From positions 124,001 through 188,000 of the forward strand of contig NGBS01000007.1 of NCBI GenBank assembly GCA_002245135.1: a stretch of DNA of 64,000 nt, given 5' to 3'. The translations under genes and the position numbers were made by a program. This DNA is from Proteromonas lacertae. Lineage: Eukaryota; Sar; Bigyra; Opalinata; Proteromonadidae. Under the pieces are notes generated by a model that made no database searches, was not told where the DNA came from, and saw nothing but the letters and a program-made list of their open reading frames with translations. This document shows, in pieces, positions 22,248 through 35,765 of the stretch; position 1 is the stretch's first letter; each line of letters begins with the position of its first letter.

Positions 22248-25200
22248 TTATAAATCTGGTGTATCTCCACTTTTAGTACTTTTAGACTTTGTAGATGGTA
22301 AAAGTTCCTCAATATTAACACTTTTATTAACACAGAATGGTGAATGTGACTTATATCTCTGAATTAATTCCATTACAATATGTACTAACTCTCTAGGTTG
22401 TAATGGTTTAGTAGCAATCTCATCAATACCTGCTTCTTTACACACTTTATATATCTCTTTAGGATTTTCACCTGTCAATGTGATGATTGGACCTAAATAA
22501 TTCAAATTCTTCCTCAACAACTTTGCCAATTCATAACCAGTTATTTGTGGCATATTTAAATCAGTAATTATTGCATCATAATGATTGCTCTGTACTAATT
22601 TCAATGCTGTAGTGCCATCACAAGCTTCATCTCCTGTTGCATTACATAGTTTCAATGCTTTTAAGACAATCTTTCGAGATAATTGAGAATCATCTATTAT
22701 TAGAATATGTTTCTTTGACATATCAGCTGTTTGAACTGTTTGATGCATTTGACCTTTCTCTTCAGGTGGTTCTTGACACTTTTCAACTGGGAAAATGAAA
22801 TAAAATAAAGTACCAACATTCTCCTATACATATATAAATAATAAATAATAAATATATATATATATTCATACAGTGCTTTGACAACCAATTTCACCTTTCA
22901 ATACTTCTTTCACTAATATTTTACACAAATATAATGCTAATCCTAAGTTTTTATTCTCAGTACTATTACCATTATTACTACCACCACCTCCACCACCATT
23001 TTGATCTTGTGCAAATGGACTATCAAAAATTGTATCTAATTTCTCTTTAGGAATTCCTTTACCTGTATCTTCAACTGATATTTTGATTCTATTATAACCT
23101 TCTTCTACTACTTTTACATTAATACTTCCAACTGATGTATTCGTCAATGCGATTGTTAAGAGATTAGTTAAAACCTGTTGTACACGATGTTTATCAAATA
23201 TATACCAACCTTGTCGATCAAATAGTTTATAAAAACAACGAACATCAGGTAATTCTGCTATCTTTGGCTGTAAAATATGAAATACTCTTTCCACTAAATC
23301 ACTAAATCGATAAGGCACTGGATTGGCTAATAATTTACCTTCTTGAAGTTTCCTTATATCCATTCCATTATTCACAACATCAGTTAATAATTCACAAGCT
23401 GCATTTAAGGAAGCAACATTTCTTTCTAAAGATAATACTCTTTTATCTCTTTCTACTGATGAGACCTTTGGTTTCATTGATTCTTGGATAGATAATACAT
23501 TGTCTGAGAGATATTCGCCTATACCAATAATGGCTGTTAATATATTTCTAATTTCGTGATCTATAAATGAGGAGACTTTTGTCATTTCTTCAAAACTTGT
23601 TGGGACAACTGTTGCATTCTTTCTTTTACCAAAAATTGGAATATGTGTTGTTTGTAATATACCACTAATCAATATATAAATATAAATATAAATATAAATA
23701 TATATATACAATAACATAATTGCTGAAGCTATTAATCCTAATAATAATCCTAAAACAAACATAACTGCATCAAAGGTTGTTTCTGACTCTATAGTTTCAA
23801 CTATTGAAGGAATATATAATACATCAATAGAAGTGTCATTTTCTGCCTTTAATAATTCTTCCAAATTCTTTTGTAATTCAGCTAATTCTACATTGTAATT
23901 TGTATTATTGGTTATTATCATAAATGATATTTTGTTGTATATTAAATCAATTGCTTTGGTATAATATTTAGTAAAATGTGATAATAAAGAAATGGATTGA
24001 CTTTTTTCTATTTATTATATTATAATAATTCTATATTTTATATACGTATTATATTCTTCATAATTCTTCCAGTATTACTTCCTTCAAATACAGTATCATT
24101 ATTGCATGTTACAAATGTGGTAAAGCCATAAGGTATATAATCACATTCACTGGATTCATCATCAATCACTTCATCATTAGCTTCTTCATTATCATCCACA
24201 ATTGATTTAAGATAAGATACCATTTTACTGCTTAACTGTATGTCATTATTATTATTATTATTATTGATAATTGAATAACAATAACCATTCATTACACTTG
24301 CATGACTATTCATATAATATATATATATATATATACTCTTTACTTGGTAATAGTGAATAATCTAAATAACTATTTTCTTCTAATAAATACAAGTACTTTG
24401 TAGATAAATAACCAACTGACATTCTCTTCATTGTACCGTTGATTACATTGGCTTCTGTGTACTTAAAACAATCCAAACTGGCGATAGGCTTTTTATAATG
24501 ATTAAACCACGAATTGAGTAATTCTAAAGCTTGAATATTCTCTTTTCGATTTATATTCATTGTTCCACTAAATTAATTATTTAATATTATATATATATAT
24601 ATATATATACTCTTGATCAACTGTACCGCCATTATAACTATAAAATAGTGTAGATAATAACCTCATGAAGGCTAATTTGTCCCCAGCTGGAATATAAAGA
24701 CTCTTTTTGAATAAAGGTAAGTTTCTTAATGTCCTTGTCATAGACTCAAATGATATCCAATCATTGTTCTGCAATACTTGTTCAGAAAAATAATTATCAA
24801 ATATTAGTATATCAGTGGCCATTATTCCTGGTAAACAATATTCTGATATTGGTAAATGATTACTTTGCAACATGATTTTGTATTTCTTTGTATCAAAACC
24901 ATGATATCTGTCTAACCTCACCAAGTTTGATTCCAATTCTATAATATACTCGGCTGATATTAGCTTTATATCCGTTATAGTATTCTCTATTGGCATGTTT
25001 ACACAATAATCAGAAAATTGCTCTGAAGTTAGGTTTACGGATATTAAATTAGCTGCTCCTAAATCTACATTTTTATTTAACGATTTTAGAAGGGCTGTCA
25101 GGAATTGAGGAGGTAAAGATGAGGTATAGACTGTTATTGGTGATGTTGATTCTTGATCACTTATATAGGATGTACAAAATGGCAGAGAGTCCGAAGCAAC

Positions 25201-25248
25201 TACGCTGACAATTATATATATAATCAAAATAATTAAAACAAAAACCAT
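22248..25248 (-). CDS. membrane hybrid histidine kinase with sugar-binding-protein-like sensor, 931 aa
   Basis: Exons 24611-25248, 24337-24567, 24046-24305, 23710-24007, 22872-23664 and 22248-22823; introns 43, 31, 38, 45 and 48 nt. The N-terminal signal peptide (LIILIIYIIVSVVAS) precedes about 400 extracellular residues that resemble a bacterial ABC sugar-binding protein, notably SYNGGTVDQDGTMNINRKE and the following helix. One transmembrane segment follows (VMFVLGLLLGLIASAIML). The kinase has the H-box FIDHEIRNILTAIIG, an N-box QQVLTNLLTIAL whose usual second Asn is Ile, G1 DTGKGIP and G2 NLGLALYLC. The receiver has the DD pair, phospho-Asp in AIITDLNMP, Thr in TLTGE and Lys in ATKPLQP. It would phosphorylate its own receiver in response to an extracellular ligand. 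No HPt protein is seen in the window. Confidence 0.85.
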
Positions 25249-25589
25249 AAACGAATTCAAGCCAAAACTTGTACAGAGAAATACAATATTCGATATTTTT
25301 GATTCAGAAGGTCTTTTTTAGAAAAATTAAATGTTAACTCATAAAATAAAGAGCACAATAATTTCAATTTTTAGCTAAACTAATTAATTAATATTTAATG
25401 ACTGAAGAGTTTGCTAGATTAAACCATGACACATCATATATTCCGTTATTATTATTTAAAATATGCATATTCCATAACGTTATAATATTGATATTTCACT
25501 TTTATTTTGAAAAATATAAAAGCCCGCGAAAATATTCTTTCTTTAATTAAAAGGTAAGTAGCTTATAAAATCTAATATATTTTGTAGAT
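25249..25589. promoter_or_regulatory. divergent promoter with GC-box-like site and 5'-UTR intron
   Basis: Shared 341-bp upstream region of the kinase (minus) and the SANT-like gene (plus). GCCCGCGAAAA (25522-25532) is an E2F-like site in DNA that is otherwise almost pure A/T. A 34-nt intron with a consensus GTAAGT donor and TTTGTAG acceptor (25554-25587) lies just before the plus-strand ATG. Confidence 0.5.
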
Positions 25590-27672
25590 ATGAGCTTGAC
25601 TGAATGTCACCTAAAGACTCCATACACACTGAAAAAGAATAAGGAAGAAGTATAGTCTTTATTGTATAATGTGTAAATAGAATAAGAAATACATTCATGG
25701 AGTAGATTCAAAAAGCGGTAATGAAGAGTTAGTCATTAAAAAATCTATTTATTCGACTGATGCTAATTATTCTGATGCAGACTTTGAAATCATAGAATTG
25801 AAGTATAGCTTACCGTATATTCCAAATGAATATAATTTATGGCACAAAAATAAGCAAAAAGCATGGAAATTAATCCCATCTTGTCCATCCTTATATTATT
25901 TCTTTTATCTTGCTCCGGGTTTACACGAAGCAACTTATCCTCCAAAAGAAAAAGAGTTTGTCGAATCATTGCGAGTGTATCCACCTCAATTAAATGGATG
26001 GGGATTATTTTCTCTTCATCTTCCTGGTTACACTGGTAAGCAAGTATATATATGCCTTTATATTATTATATAGTGTTATGATTATTACATGACTTTGTTA
26101 TCAGAGAAGAAAGTAAGTGGAAAGTATAAATCATTACCAGTTTTTCAAAAGACTGATATTATGACTTACTACACTGCATAGTATAAACCTTTTCATTATT
26201 CTAATTATAGTCTAAATGCTTGCAAGTCCTATACTGCGACAGTAAAAGAAGAACATCATCATAAAGCTCCAGCATATAATAGACATAATGACAATCATCA
26301 TCATCATCATAACAAGAAACAAAAAGTTGATAAAGACAAAGACGAAGATGATGATGATGAGGAGGATGAGGATGATATAGTAATTGAAAATAGAAAAATA
26401 AGGAAAAATAAGTCAAACAAGCATTACAAAAAGAAGAAATCAACCAGCAGCTATAAAAAGAACAAAAGTAAGAAGTTTAAGTATATAGTTGATGATGATT
26501 CACCTGAAGAAATATCATTATCTGAAGAAGATGATGATGATGTAGAAAGTGATTTATTTTCAGTAACAACTGATGAGAATTCTCATGCAGAGGAGGAAGA
26601 AGAAGAAGATAATGAAGATGAAGATGATGAAGATAGTGTTATAAAACTGGTTAGAAAGAAATTAAAGAAAAATGTGAAGAAACAAGAACCTAGTAATACC
26701 ACTCCAATATCAAATAGAAGATCTTCAGATATAGAAATTACACCATCAACAACTAAATCAATAGAATTAACCCCACCTAGTTCAATATCAATAAGAAATG
26801 ATGTAGAATCTTCACCATTCCTAACCCCAGCTAGTAGTATTATGTCTGTCAAAACTACACCCGATTATACTAATGATAAAGAATCTAATGACAGTATTAA
26901 TAATATTTCAGAAGTTCACACACCTGAAAGTGAGAGAATTAAAGATGATAGTACAATATCTCCCCCTCCAGCTGTTAAAAGATCAAATATAGAAAAATCT
27001 GCCTATTATAAGACTAAACAAGATGATACTAACACAGGTATATTAGATTCTCCAATAAGTGATGATTCCACGCAAATGGAAAGTGTTAATCAATCAAAAG
27101 AAGTAGAAAATAGTGGAGAAAATAGTGAAGAAGAAAAATATGAAGAAAAAATGAAAGATGATGTTGAAAAAGAACTTGAATATCAACAATTCAAAAAGTC
27201 ATTAAAAACAATAGTAATGAGAAAAAGAAAGTTAGATAATATAAGTGAAGGATACAGCAATAAAAAGCAAAAGAATTTAATATCATTATTATCAAGAGAT
27301 TATACAATATTACCTGAGATTAAAATTCCTTGTGAAGATGTAAATGTTATACCATATGAATATCAAATGATTAAATATCATTGTGAAATGGAATTTAGAA
27401 GATTAACTCAAATGGTGATAAATTCTATAGAATTATTGAGCAGAGAATATCATAATGTTAATATACAGTCGGATAAAAGTAAAGTAGATAAGATGTATAA
27501 GTATGTAGTGGATGAATTAAAACATCTAGAAAATAAATACAATGAAGGAATTATTGATATTCAAAGAAGATATAATGCTGAATATAGCATTGTTAAATCT
27601 TTTGGTGGAAAAATAGATTATAATGACGAGAATTTGTTATGTAACACTTACATTAATCCATTTTATTTGTGA
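25590..27672 (+). CDS. SANT/Myb-like acidic nuclear protein, 663 aa
   Basis: Exons 25590-25649, 25681-26043, 26074-26180 and 26211-27672; introns 31, 30 and 30 nt. An apparent in-frame TAG at 26179 is split by the last intron. Residues about 85-145 (EKEFVESLRVYPPQLNGWG, LPGYTGKQCYDYY) fit a Myb/SANT-type helix set with the G-[RY]-[TV]-G-x-Q-C signature. Then come His-rich, very acidic (DEDDDDEEDEDD) and basic blocks typical of chromatin proteins, and a C-terminal helical region (EYQMIKYHCEMEFRRL, LKHLENKYNEGI). A chromatin or transcription role is likely. The 5'-UTR intron and E2F-like site upstream are noted separately. No exact family is recognised. Confidence 0.7.
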
Positions 27673-27834
27673 ATATAATTCACCTTTTAATCATATTATA
27701 TTATTAATTCTCTTTATTTAACCCATAAAATAACAAATCAATAAACACATTATATATATATATATCATAATCAAGTTAAATTCATTTATATAGAAGTAAA
27801 TTAAAGATATTAAATTTTTGTCAACTTTAAATTT

Positions 27835-29045
27835 TTATTTACTTTTACCAAAGTCAACAATTATTGGTTTTCCTAGTAATATATATCCTCTACTCAATTC
27901 TAATGCGTCTTTTGCAGTTTCTATTGAGTCAAATGTAATAAACGCTTGATTTCTCAATTTACCTTTCTGAAACAGTATATACTCAATAGGGTGGTTTATA
28001 TCTTTTTGAAAGCGGTTATATATAGATATTAAGTTATCTGTTGTCACAGTTTTACTTAATCTTGTCAAATGAAGAATATTGGAAGGAGGTGATAATTGTT
28101 GTTTATATATTTTATTATCTAATGATTTCTGCTTTATTATTTCATCACTTGTAATTTCACTGATTTTGTTATTATTAACAATTACTTTACCACTTAAATT
28201 GAAATTTAACATTTTTTTATTTTCATTTTCATCTTTATCTTTCTTTTCTTTTTTATCTATTTCATCGATTTCCATATCATTACTATTATCAATTTTTATT
28301 TTTTTCTTCATCTCATATTCCAACATTTCATTTACTGCATTAAAATTAGGCGAAGGAGCTTCTAATTTCAACAATCCATACATCTTTGTCAATGAATTTG
28401 GATCTTCATTCACATTTTCCAATACATCTTTTGCTATTAATTGTTCTACTTTATTCCTTCCCCATAGTATACTTGCTTCTGCTTCTAGTTTCATTGCTTC
28501 TATTCCACTTATACGTCTTTCTAATAAATAAAAATGATTATTATACTTTTTCTTATTTCATTTTGTTCTTCTTCATATTGTAATTGTCTTTTTTCTCTTT
28601 CTTCTTCTATTTTATATATTAATATAATAATAATAATAATAATAATAATACGTTCATAATATTGTTTTATCATATCTGGATCAGCATTTTTACTAAAAAA
28701 TGGTTTGAATTTGTAATTGTTTTCTTTTTCTTTGTCATTTACTTCTACTTCTGATTGATTTTCTTCTACTTCAACACTTTCTATCTTTCTGAAACGAGGA
28801 ACATCGTAACCTCCATTTCTTGAAATAGCTTCTTGCTGTTTCTCAAACAACAATTCAACTCTTTCTTCAGCAATACTTTTTTTCTTTTGCCCAGGCACAT
28901 ATACATTATAATTTACGTACTTTATATTTGATCTTCCCACTCTTACAACATCACGTGTCCTATATCTTCTTGGATCGCCCACAGTAACTCCAGTCTCAGT
29001 GCACGATGTTCCAATCTGTCCTGATCCCAACCCAAAATTAGGCAT
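27835..29045 (-). CDS. RBM41-like RRM protein, 379 aa
   Basis: Exons 28652-29045, 28547-28606 and 27835-28520; introns 45 and 26 nt. The C-terminal about 80 residues form an RRM of the RBM41/U11-U12-65K type: ILHLTRLSKTVTTDNL, IYNRFQKD, KGKLRNQAFITFDS and YILLGKPIIVDFGKSK. The RNP1 strand is RNQAFITF. Upstream are charged helices (KQYYEQEEREKRQLQYEEE) and ILWGRNKVEQL. RBM41 in animals binds U6atac/U12 snRNA, so this may point to a minor spliceosome. The N-terminus (GDPRRYRTRDVVRVG) is not recognised. Confidence is good for the RRM, moderate for orthology. Confidence 0.65.
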
Positions 29046-29247
29046 AGATAATTTTATGTGAAATTGAAAGTTTTATAACTCAGAACAATTTCTAAAGTTT
29101 CAAGCTTTTCTCAAGTTTTCTTTTGAGAATATTTGCAGCACAAACGATTTTTATAGTTTATATATCGATTTTTGAAAGAAAATATTTGTTTCTCTACTAT
29201 TACAACATAAAATAATGATTTCATTTATTAATCTTTATATTATATAT

Positions 29248-30595
29248 TTATTCACAACCACTCAGACAATTGAAATTCTTTAATGATGTGAAAACCGATC
29301 CACCTATCATAGCCAAAATGCCAAAGGCCATTAGAATAATTGATCCATAATAATGACAATTCTTTGGCTCACCTTTATGTAGCATTAGATATAACAATCC
29401 TGGGAATGTAAAAACAATATTACTTCCAAAAATAGCACCATTATAACTAATTACTGTTTCTACGTGAGTAAAATACAATCCAAGAATACATAACAATCCT
29501 AATAAAGCAAAAGAGTATAAAATTCTAATAAATGGTGTATCATCTTTATTAGGAAATATTAATTTATGAATTGATGTTCTTAAATTATGAAACACTAATG
29601 GATAATGAAACACCAATGTGAATGTAAATCCAGCTTTAGCAATCATTGCTACTACATCGCTAGGACTGTAATTGTTCAATATATTTCCACTTGTTTCACT
29701 ACCAAAGTTAAAATAACCAGCTACAGCTGCTGAACAATAACAGAAGAAACAAATTCCTAACCCTGAGATTGTTGCTATTTTAAATTCATTGATATTTCTT
29801 TTCTTTAATTCCTGATAATACCTAGGACCATTATAATGAGCTGTAAATGCAACACAGGATGCTGGAATTGATAGAACTATACAATCAGTGAATTTAAATA
29901 AGTGTGTCGTGTCTGATATGATGTAAAAGAAGTTATCTCGATATATAATGACAAATGTTGTGTAGATAATTAGTAATACACCTACAAAACTAGTGAATTT
30001 TAGTGCATCTAAATTCTTTAGCAGTGTTAGTGGGAATATAACCAGAATAACTACTAATGACACTAATAATGTTCTATCAGTTAGAATTGTTGGAGCATGA
30101 ATAGTTTCTAAGACTGAAGGTAAAAAATCACCTAGCATAACTATGTAGGATGTACATGCACCAAATGTATAACAAACACATACTGCTTGAAGTAGAATTC
30201 CGAACTTATTTCCCAATGCAACCTAAAACATAATAAATTATAGTATATACTTTGCCCATATCTCTATAAACAAACAAACCAGTTTTTTCACAACAATAAG
30301 CCAAAATAATGAAAGAATATGAACTTAGAACAGCGATCAACAACATCAAAATTGCTCCTGGAAAAACTGATGAATGTTTGAAAGCCCATGGCAAAGATAG
30401 GAATCCAGCACCAAGTACATTGTTTGCGATATTGAAGATAGAACCAAAAAGCGTTGCTTTACCGGTAGACTTCTCTGGATTCTCTATTAGTTGATTTACT
30501 TCTGGTTCTGCAACTGCTACTTCTGCTGATAATAGAGGTTTTTGCATTTTCAAATGATTTTTTTTGTGTTTTTTATTTAAACTCTCATATCTCAT
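29248..30595 (-). CDS. AAAP/SLC38-type amino-acid transporter, 439 aa
   Basis: Exons 30251-30595 and 29248-30222; intron 28 nt. After a soluble 45-residue N-terminus comes the family signature FNIANNVLGAGFLSLPWAF in TM1. About eleven hydrophobic segments follow, including VSLVVILVIFPLTLLKNL, GLGICFFCYCSAAVAGYFNFG and IILMAFGILAMIGGSVF. Length and topology match the amino-acid/auxin permease superfamily. Substrate and membrane (plasma, vacuole or lysosome) cannot be told from sequence. Confidence 0.85.
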
Positions 30596-30737
30596 TCTCT
30601 AAGATGTTTTATGGTGATTATATAATACTAAGAGTCTTTATTGCTTCTGTGCGATAATTTAGAAGTATAATAATACCACAATTCCAATACATAATTCACA
30701 ATTTATAAAACGGCTTACATACATTAAAAATAATTAC

Positions 30738-32939
30738 TTAATCTTTCTTTAGAACAGCAAGAAAAGCTTCTTGAGGTAATTCAATATTACCAACCATCTT
30801 CATTCTTTTTTTTCCTCTTTTCTGTTTATTCAATAATTTTTGCTTTCTTGTTTGATCTCCTCCTCCCATCTATAGCAATAAAAATAATATATATACAGTC
30901 TTTCCAGCTTTTTCTAACACATTTTTTCTATATGGCGCTTTTCTTTGTTTTGCAAATACTTTATTACCTATTGCAGCTTGAATAATTACTTCAAATTGTT
31001 GTCTTTGAATAACTTTCTATTTATTAATAATAATAATATATACTCCTAATCTTTCTACAAGGTTTCTACCAATTCTATCAACTGATTCTTTAGCAGCAAC
31101 AAATGATAAAGCATCAATTGGCTCATGATTTAATAAAATATCAACTTTCTGAATATCAGCAACTTGTGGTTCAATTTCTTCATAATCAATTGTTGCCATT
31201 CCTGAACTTAACTTTATTATTTCATTATATAATCCATTTACCATCTCAGCCCAAGGTAAATGATATTGTAATGAGATTATTTCATTATCAATATATGTTA
31301 GATTCTATAAAATATAAATTATGAATAATATTACAATCAGCTTTGATCTTTTCTTTAACATCAACTGTTGAATTGATTTTAGCGAAGACAATGGAGTAAT
31401 AATATTAACATTTATCTATAATAATAAAAATAATATTTATCTATAATACAATTGGTTCAAAATATTTAATCACTTTAGTTTTATCTGGAAAATCACTTGC
31501 CTTTTCTAACGTAATTACTTTATGATTGGTTAATTCAGCTTTATATGGAATAGAAGGAGCTGTAATAATCACTTCAGTATCATATTCTTTCTCTAATCTC
31601 TCAAAGAATATTTCCATATGTAGAATCCCTAAAAAACCACATCTCAAGCCAGTTCCTAAAGCTGTACTTGTTTCTTTTTCAATACTTACACTTGCATCAT
31701 TCAATAACAATTTATTTACAGAATTATATAATTCTTCAAAATTATCCGAATCAACAGGATATACACTACTAAATACCATATGTTTGTGTTTTTTAAAACC
31801 AGGTAAAGGCTTAATATCAATAAGTGAAGCTGAATAAATTGTATCTGAAACTTTGAAAGAATGAATATCATAATTACGAGTTACTATATAACCAATCTAA
31901 TAAAAAATAAAGAATAATAAAATAATAATACATTTCCTGCAGATAATACATTCACTGATTTTCTAATAGGTAAACACAAACCTAAATCATTAACTTCATA
32001 TTCATTTTTTGTTGAATAATCTTTGATTCTATCTCCTTTATGTAAAGTTCCATCAATTATTTGAATTAAACAAATTACTCCTTGATAAGTATCATACCAA
32101 GAATCCAATATTCTTGCACGAAAATGATTATTCTTATTTCCTTCTTTAGGAGGAGATAATTGGTTAATTATTAGTGGAAAAATATCTTCACAACATTCTC
32201 CTGTCTTTGCAGACACCATTAATACATTATTTTCATTTAAATTGTCATTTTTTAGTAATAATTTTAATTGATTTATACATTTTTCTGGTTCTGATGCTAT
32301 TAAATCTAATTTTGTTAGAATTGGAATTATTCCTAAATGATGAGATTTTGCTAAACGATAATTTGCTATTGTTTGAGCTTGTACACCTTGTGTAGAATCA
32401 ACCAATAGTAATGCACCATTACATGCAATTATTGATCGACTAACTTCACTACTGAAATCAACATGTCCTGGTGTATCAATTAGATTTAATAAGAAGTTTT
32501 CTTTCTTTTCTTTGTCGTAGTATATCATTGATGCTGTTTGAGCTTTAACAGTAATACCTCTTTCTCTTTCAACCTATACTCATTATAAGAATATCTATAA
32601 ATACTTCAAGATCATCTAATAATTGAGTTGGTGCACCTTTTGCAACACATCCAGCTATTTCTAAAAGTCTATCAGCTAGTGTACTCTTTCCATGGTCTAC
32701 ATGTGCAATTATGCAGAAGTTCCTAATATTTTCAATTGGAATATCATTATATAGCTTTAATGTATTATATGCTCCTTCACCCATTTTTATATCAGAGAAA
32801 AAACGATAAATACTATAAATTTGAGTTTTTAAAATAATCTATACTTGTAATTAGCTATATTCTTACCACATACTAATGATTTTAGTCTTGTTGCATTTCT
32901 AAATATATTACTTAAAGAGAAATGAGAAAAAGAAAACAT
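30738..32939 (-). CDS. GUF1: mitochondrial translation factor GUF1/LepA (EF4), 660 aa
   Basis: Eight exons: 32874-32939, 32605-32838, 31932-32573, 31450-31896, 31335-31415, 31044-31304, 30897-31016 and 30738-30869; introns 27-35 nt. The spliced start ([19 protein letters not shown], later [11 protein letters not shown]) is an Arg/Ser-rich mitochondrial presequence; without the first intron the frame would begin at an internal Met. G motifs: [32 protein letters not shown] and SAKTGE. The family C-terminal domain ends with [12 protein letters not shown] and [14 protein letters not shown]4 back-translocates stalled ribosomes. The joined length fits the family and total coding length is a multiple of three, supporting all seven splice calls. 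Confidence 0.93.
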
Positions 32940-33027
32940 TACATGTAATTATGTCAGAATTACACATTATTGGTAAATTAAAAAAACACATTCAAATAAT
33001 AGTGATATAATAATAATAGTGTTAGCA

Positions 33028-35765
33028 TTATGATATAATAACTCCTGAAATTCTACTAATCGAAATGAAAGCAACTTTAAGCTAAAAAATATAACAATTA
33101 AAAATACATTTAACCTATCACCTACTTTTACCTTTTTCTTCATATTCTTAGATATGCTAATCAATCCGACAAAACCTTCATCATCTTCTACTATTGCATA
33201 ACCTTTTGCTACTTTTACAATTGTTCCATTTGTTCTTAATCCAATATCCTCTAAATGAATTGGAAATAATATAAAATATACGATATAATGGATGCTCTTT
33301 TCTATAGAATCTATTTCTAATCCTTTCACATTCCTCATTACTAAACATATCTTCACGAACATATTGTATTCTACCATATTCAATTCTAGTAATTTTTGCT
33401 TTGATGTAATTCCCTATTACTAATTCTTTCTTTATACTTTTTACATCAGGTTTATAAATAAACATATCTTTACCTAGATTTATATCTACAAATACTCCAA
33501 AATCTGTAATACTAGCTATTCTGCCTTCTACTGTTACTCCTTCTTCAATAATAGATGGAATAGCAGAAATTTTCATCTTCTTTATCACATCAGATTTGTT
33601 TCTTGGATCAATATTATCTGATGTAATATATTCATAAATATATTTTCTTTCTCCATCAAAATCATTTTCTTTGAATTTACTTTTCAACACTTCTCTCCAA
33701 TTATTTTGTTTGAAAATATTACTGTCAACCTAACAAAATTATAAATTAAAATATACTCCAATTGCTGATAACTTCTTTCTAATATAGTCATAATCCTTTG
33801 GATGAATAATTGTTGAATCAAGTGGTTCAACACTATCTTCAATACAAATAAAGCCAGCACACTGTTGATAAATTTTATTATTCATTCCTGGTATTTTATT
33901 TAAATTGTCTCTTTTGGTGATTCTATTTTTCTTTACATATTCATAACATTTCTTGGAAATATCTTTATTAAAACCAGAAATATGACTAAATAATTCAACA
34001 CTTCCATAGTTAATATCAATACCAACACAATTAACACATTCATCAATAACATTATTTAATGATTCAGTTAGAACAGTACCTTTTATTTCATACTGATATT
34101 GACCAACACCTAAAGATTGAGGAGGTATTTTCACATATTCACTGATAGGATTATACACTCTTTTAGCAATTGATAAAGCGCTAATAAACAAAGGATTAAC
34201 TCCTATATTACTATCTTTTGCTTCTTTTGTTGTTGAGTAAACTGAAGATCCACACTCATCAACTATAACATAGTCTAACTTGTTATTTGACTTTATTATA
34301 TCAACTACAATACTTTGTACTTCATAACTACCAGTTCCATTTCCAATTGCGATTAACTATTTAAATAATATTCTATAAATTATACAGTCACATTATATTT
34401 CTTAATGTAATTTTCAAGTTTCTTTTTAGGATCTTCTTCCTTTTTACCTTTTTCATTTTTTTTCATTGTTTTATTCTTTGACTTTTTGCTGTTGAGTAAT
34501 GTAAAATCTGGTTTTACCATAAACTTGAAATTGTCCTTCATTACTCCATGTTTATCGATAATAACACATTTACATCCATTCTTATAACCTGGGTCAATTC
34601 CTAATATTATTTCATCTTTTATAGGTGGTAAATAAAGTAATTCTTTCAAATGCTTCTTATAAACACTAATTGCTCTTTCTCTACACAAATTCTTATATTT
34701 TTTAAAACATCTTCTAAAACATGGAAATTTGATGAAATTAGCATATAAATAATTACATGAATCATTAATAAACTATCAAATAATAAAAAAAGATGATATA
34801 CAGTTTCAATTTCTTTATTATTGTTACTATTTCCAAAATACTTTTCTTTCAAATCTTTCTTTATTTCATTTGCTTTATCTTCTGATAAGAAGTATTCCAC
34901 AGAAATAGCTTTATCTTTTTGACCTCTCCATATTTTCAATAATTGATAACCATACCTGTTTACATTTCTCTTCGTTTTTATACTTTCTTAGAAGTACTTT
35001 TTTCTTTCTAAAATATTCTGTATATTTTTGTCCTTTTTCATAACTGTATCTAGCATTTTTTGTTATAACAGCTTCAATAGCCATATTATCTTCAACTATT
35101 TCATCATAATCTTCTAATGCATTATTTCTTTCCATTTCTTTATAAGCGTTATAAGCAGCTAAGATAGTTAATCCTTTATTCACGTTCTTATTTCTAATTC
35201 CATCTAGCATATCACCATATCTCTTTTCTACAATCATCTTCTTATAATTGTTGTAAGATCTATTCTTCTCATATTTGTTAACTTCCTTCATTTTAGCAGC
35301 TTCAACTATTTGCTTCAACGTCTAAACATAACATCATAAAAATACATTATACAATCTTATTATCACATTCTTTGATGCTTGCTTCAACCTCATCAGATAA
35401 TAAGTTTGAATTCCTTAATTCTATTATAAACTCTTCTTTCTTCACTTCAAGCTTTGCAAAAATGCTTGCATATAAGTATATACTAACTACATGTTCGTAT
35501 TCCAAATTTTCGATTCTATAAATAAATATGAATAATATACGTTTCTCGTCCGTATCTATCCAAGTATGATACACTATAGCCCTCTTTTCGCTGATATAAG
35601 ACTTTTATAATCTATAAATAACATAAAAATAATGAATTATTATACCAACTCAAGTTCTATAGTAACTCTTACATGTAATTGCTTTGCAACAAATTTTGCG
35701 CATGGTATTAACTCATCCCTCACCTCAGGAGTGATAGAATCCTCAGAATATATAGATTCACCCAT
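33028..35765 (-). CDS. Tex/SRBD1-family S1 RNA-binding protein, 825 aa
   Basis: Ten exons: 35646-35765, 35541-35611, 35353-35515, 34984-35321, 34802-34955, 34386-34772, 33757-34356, 33282-33729, 33108-33250 and 33028-33081; introns 25-34 nt. The order is that of bacterial Tex and animal SRBD1: N-terminal helices, YqgF-like RNase H fold (ILGIDPGYKNGCKCVIID, AIGNGTGSYEVQ, IVDECGSSVYS), the signature VKIPPQSLGVGQYQYE, helix-hairpin-helix (NKIPGMNNKIYQQC) and S1 domains (EGRIASITDFGVFVDI; NGTIVKVAKGYAIVE). A second, degenerate S1-like unit follows the first. It probably acts in RNA metabolism or transcription; the cellular role of SRBD1 is poorly known. No presequence is evident. Confidence 0.88.

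Noticed and set aside
26179-26181. In-frame TAG in the SANT-like gene
   Set aside because: The G is the first base of a 30-nt intron (26181-26210); the spliced frame is open.
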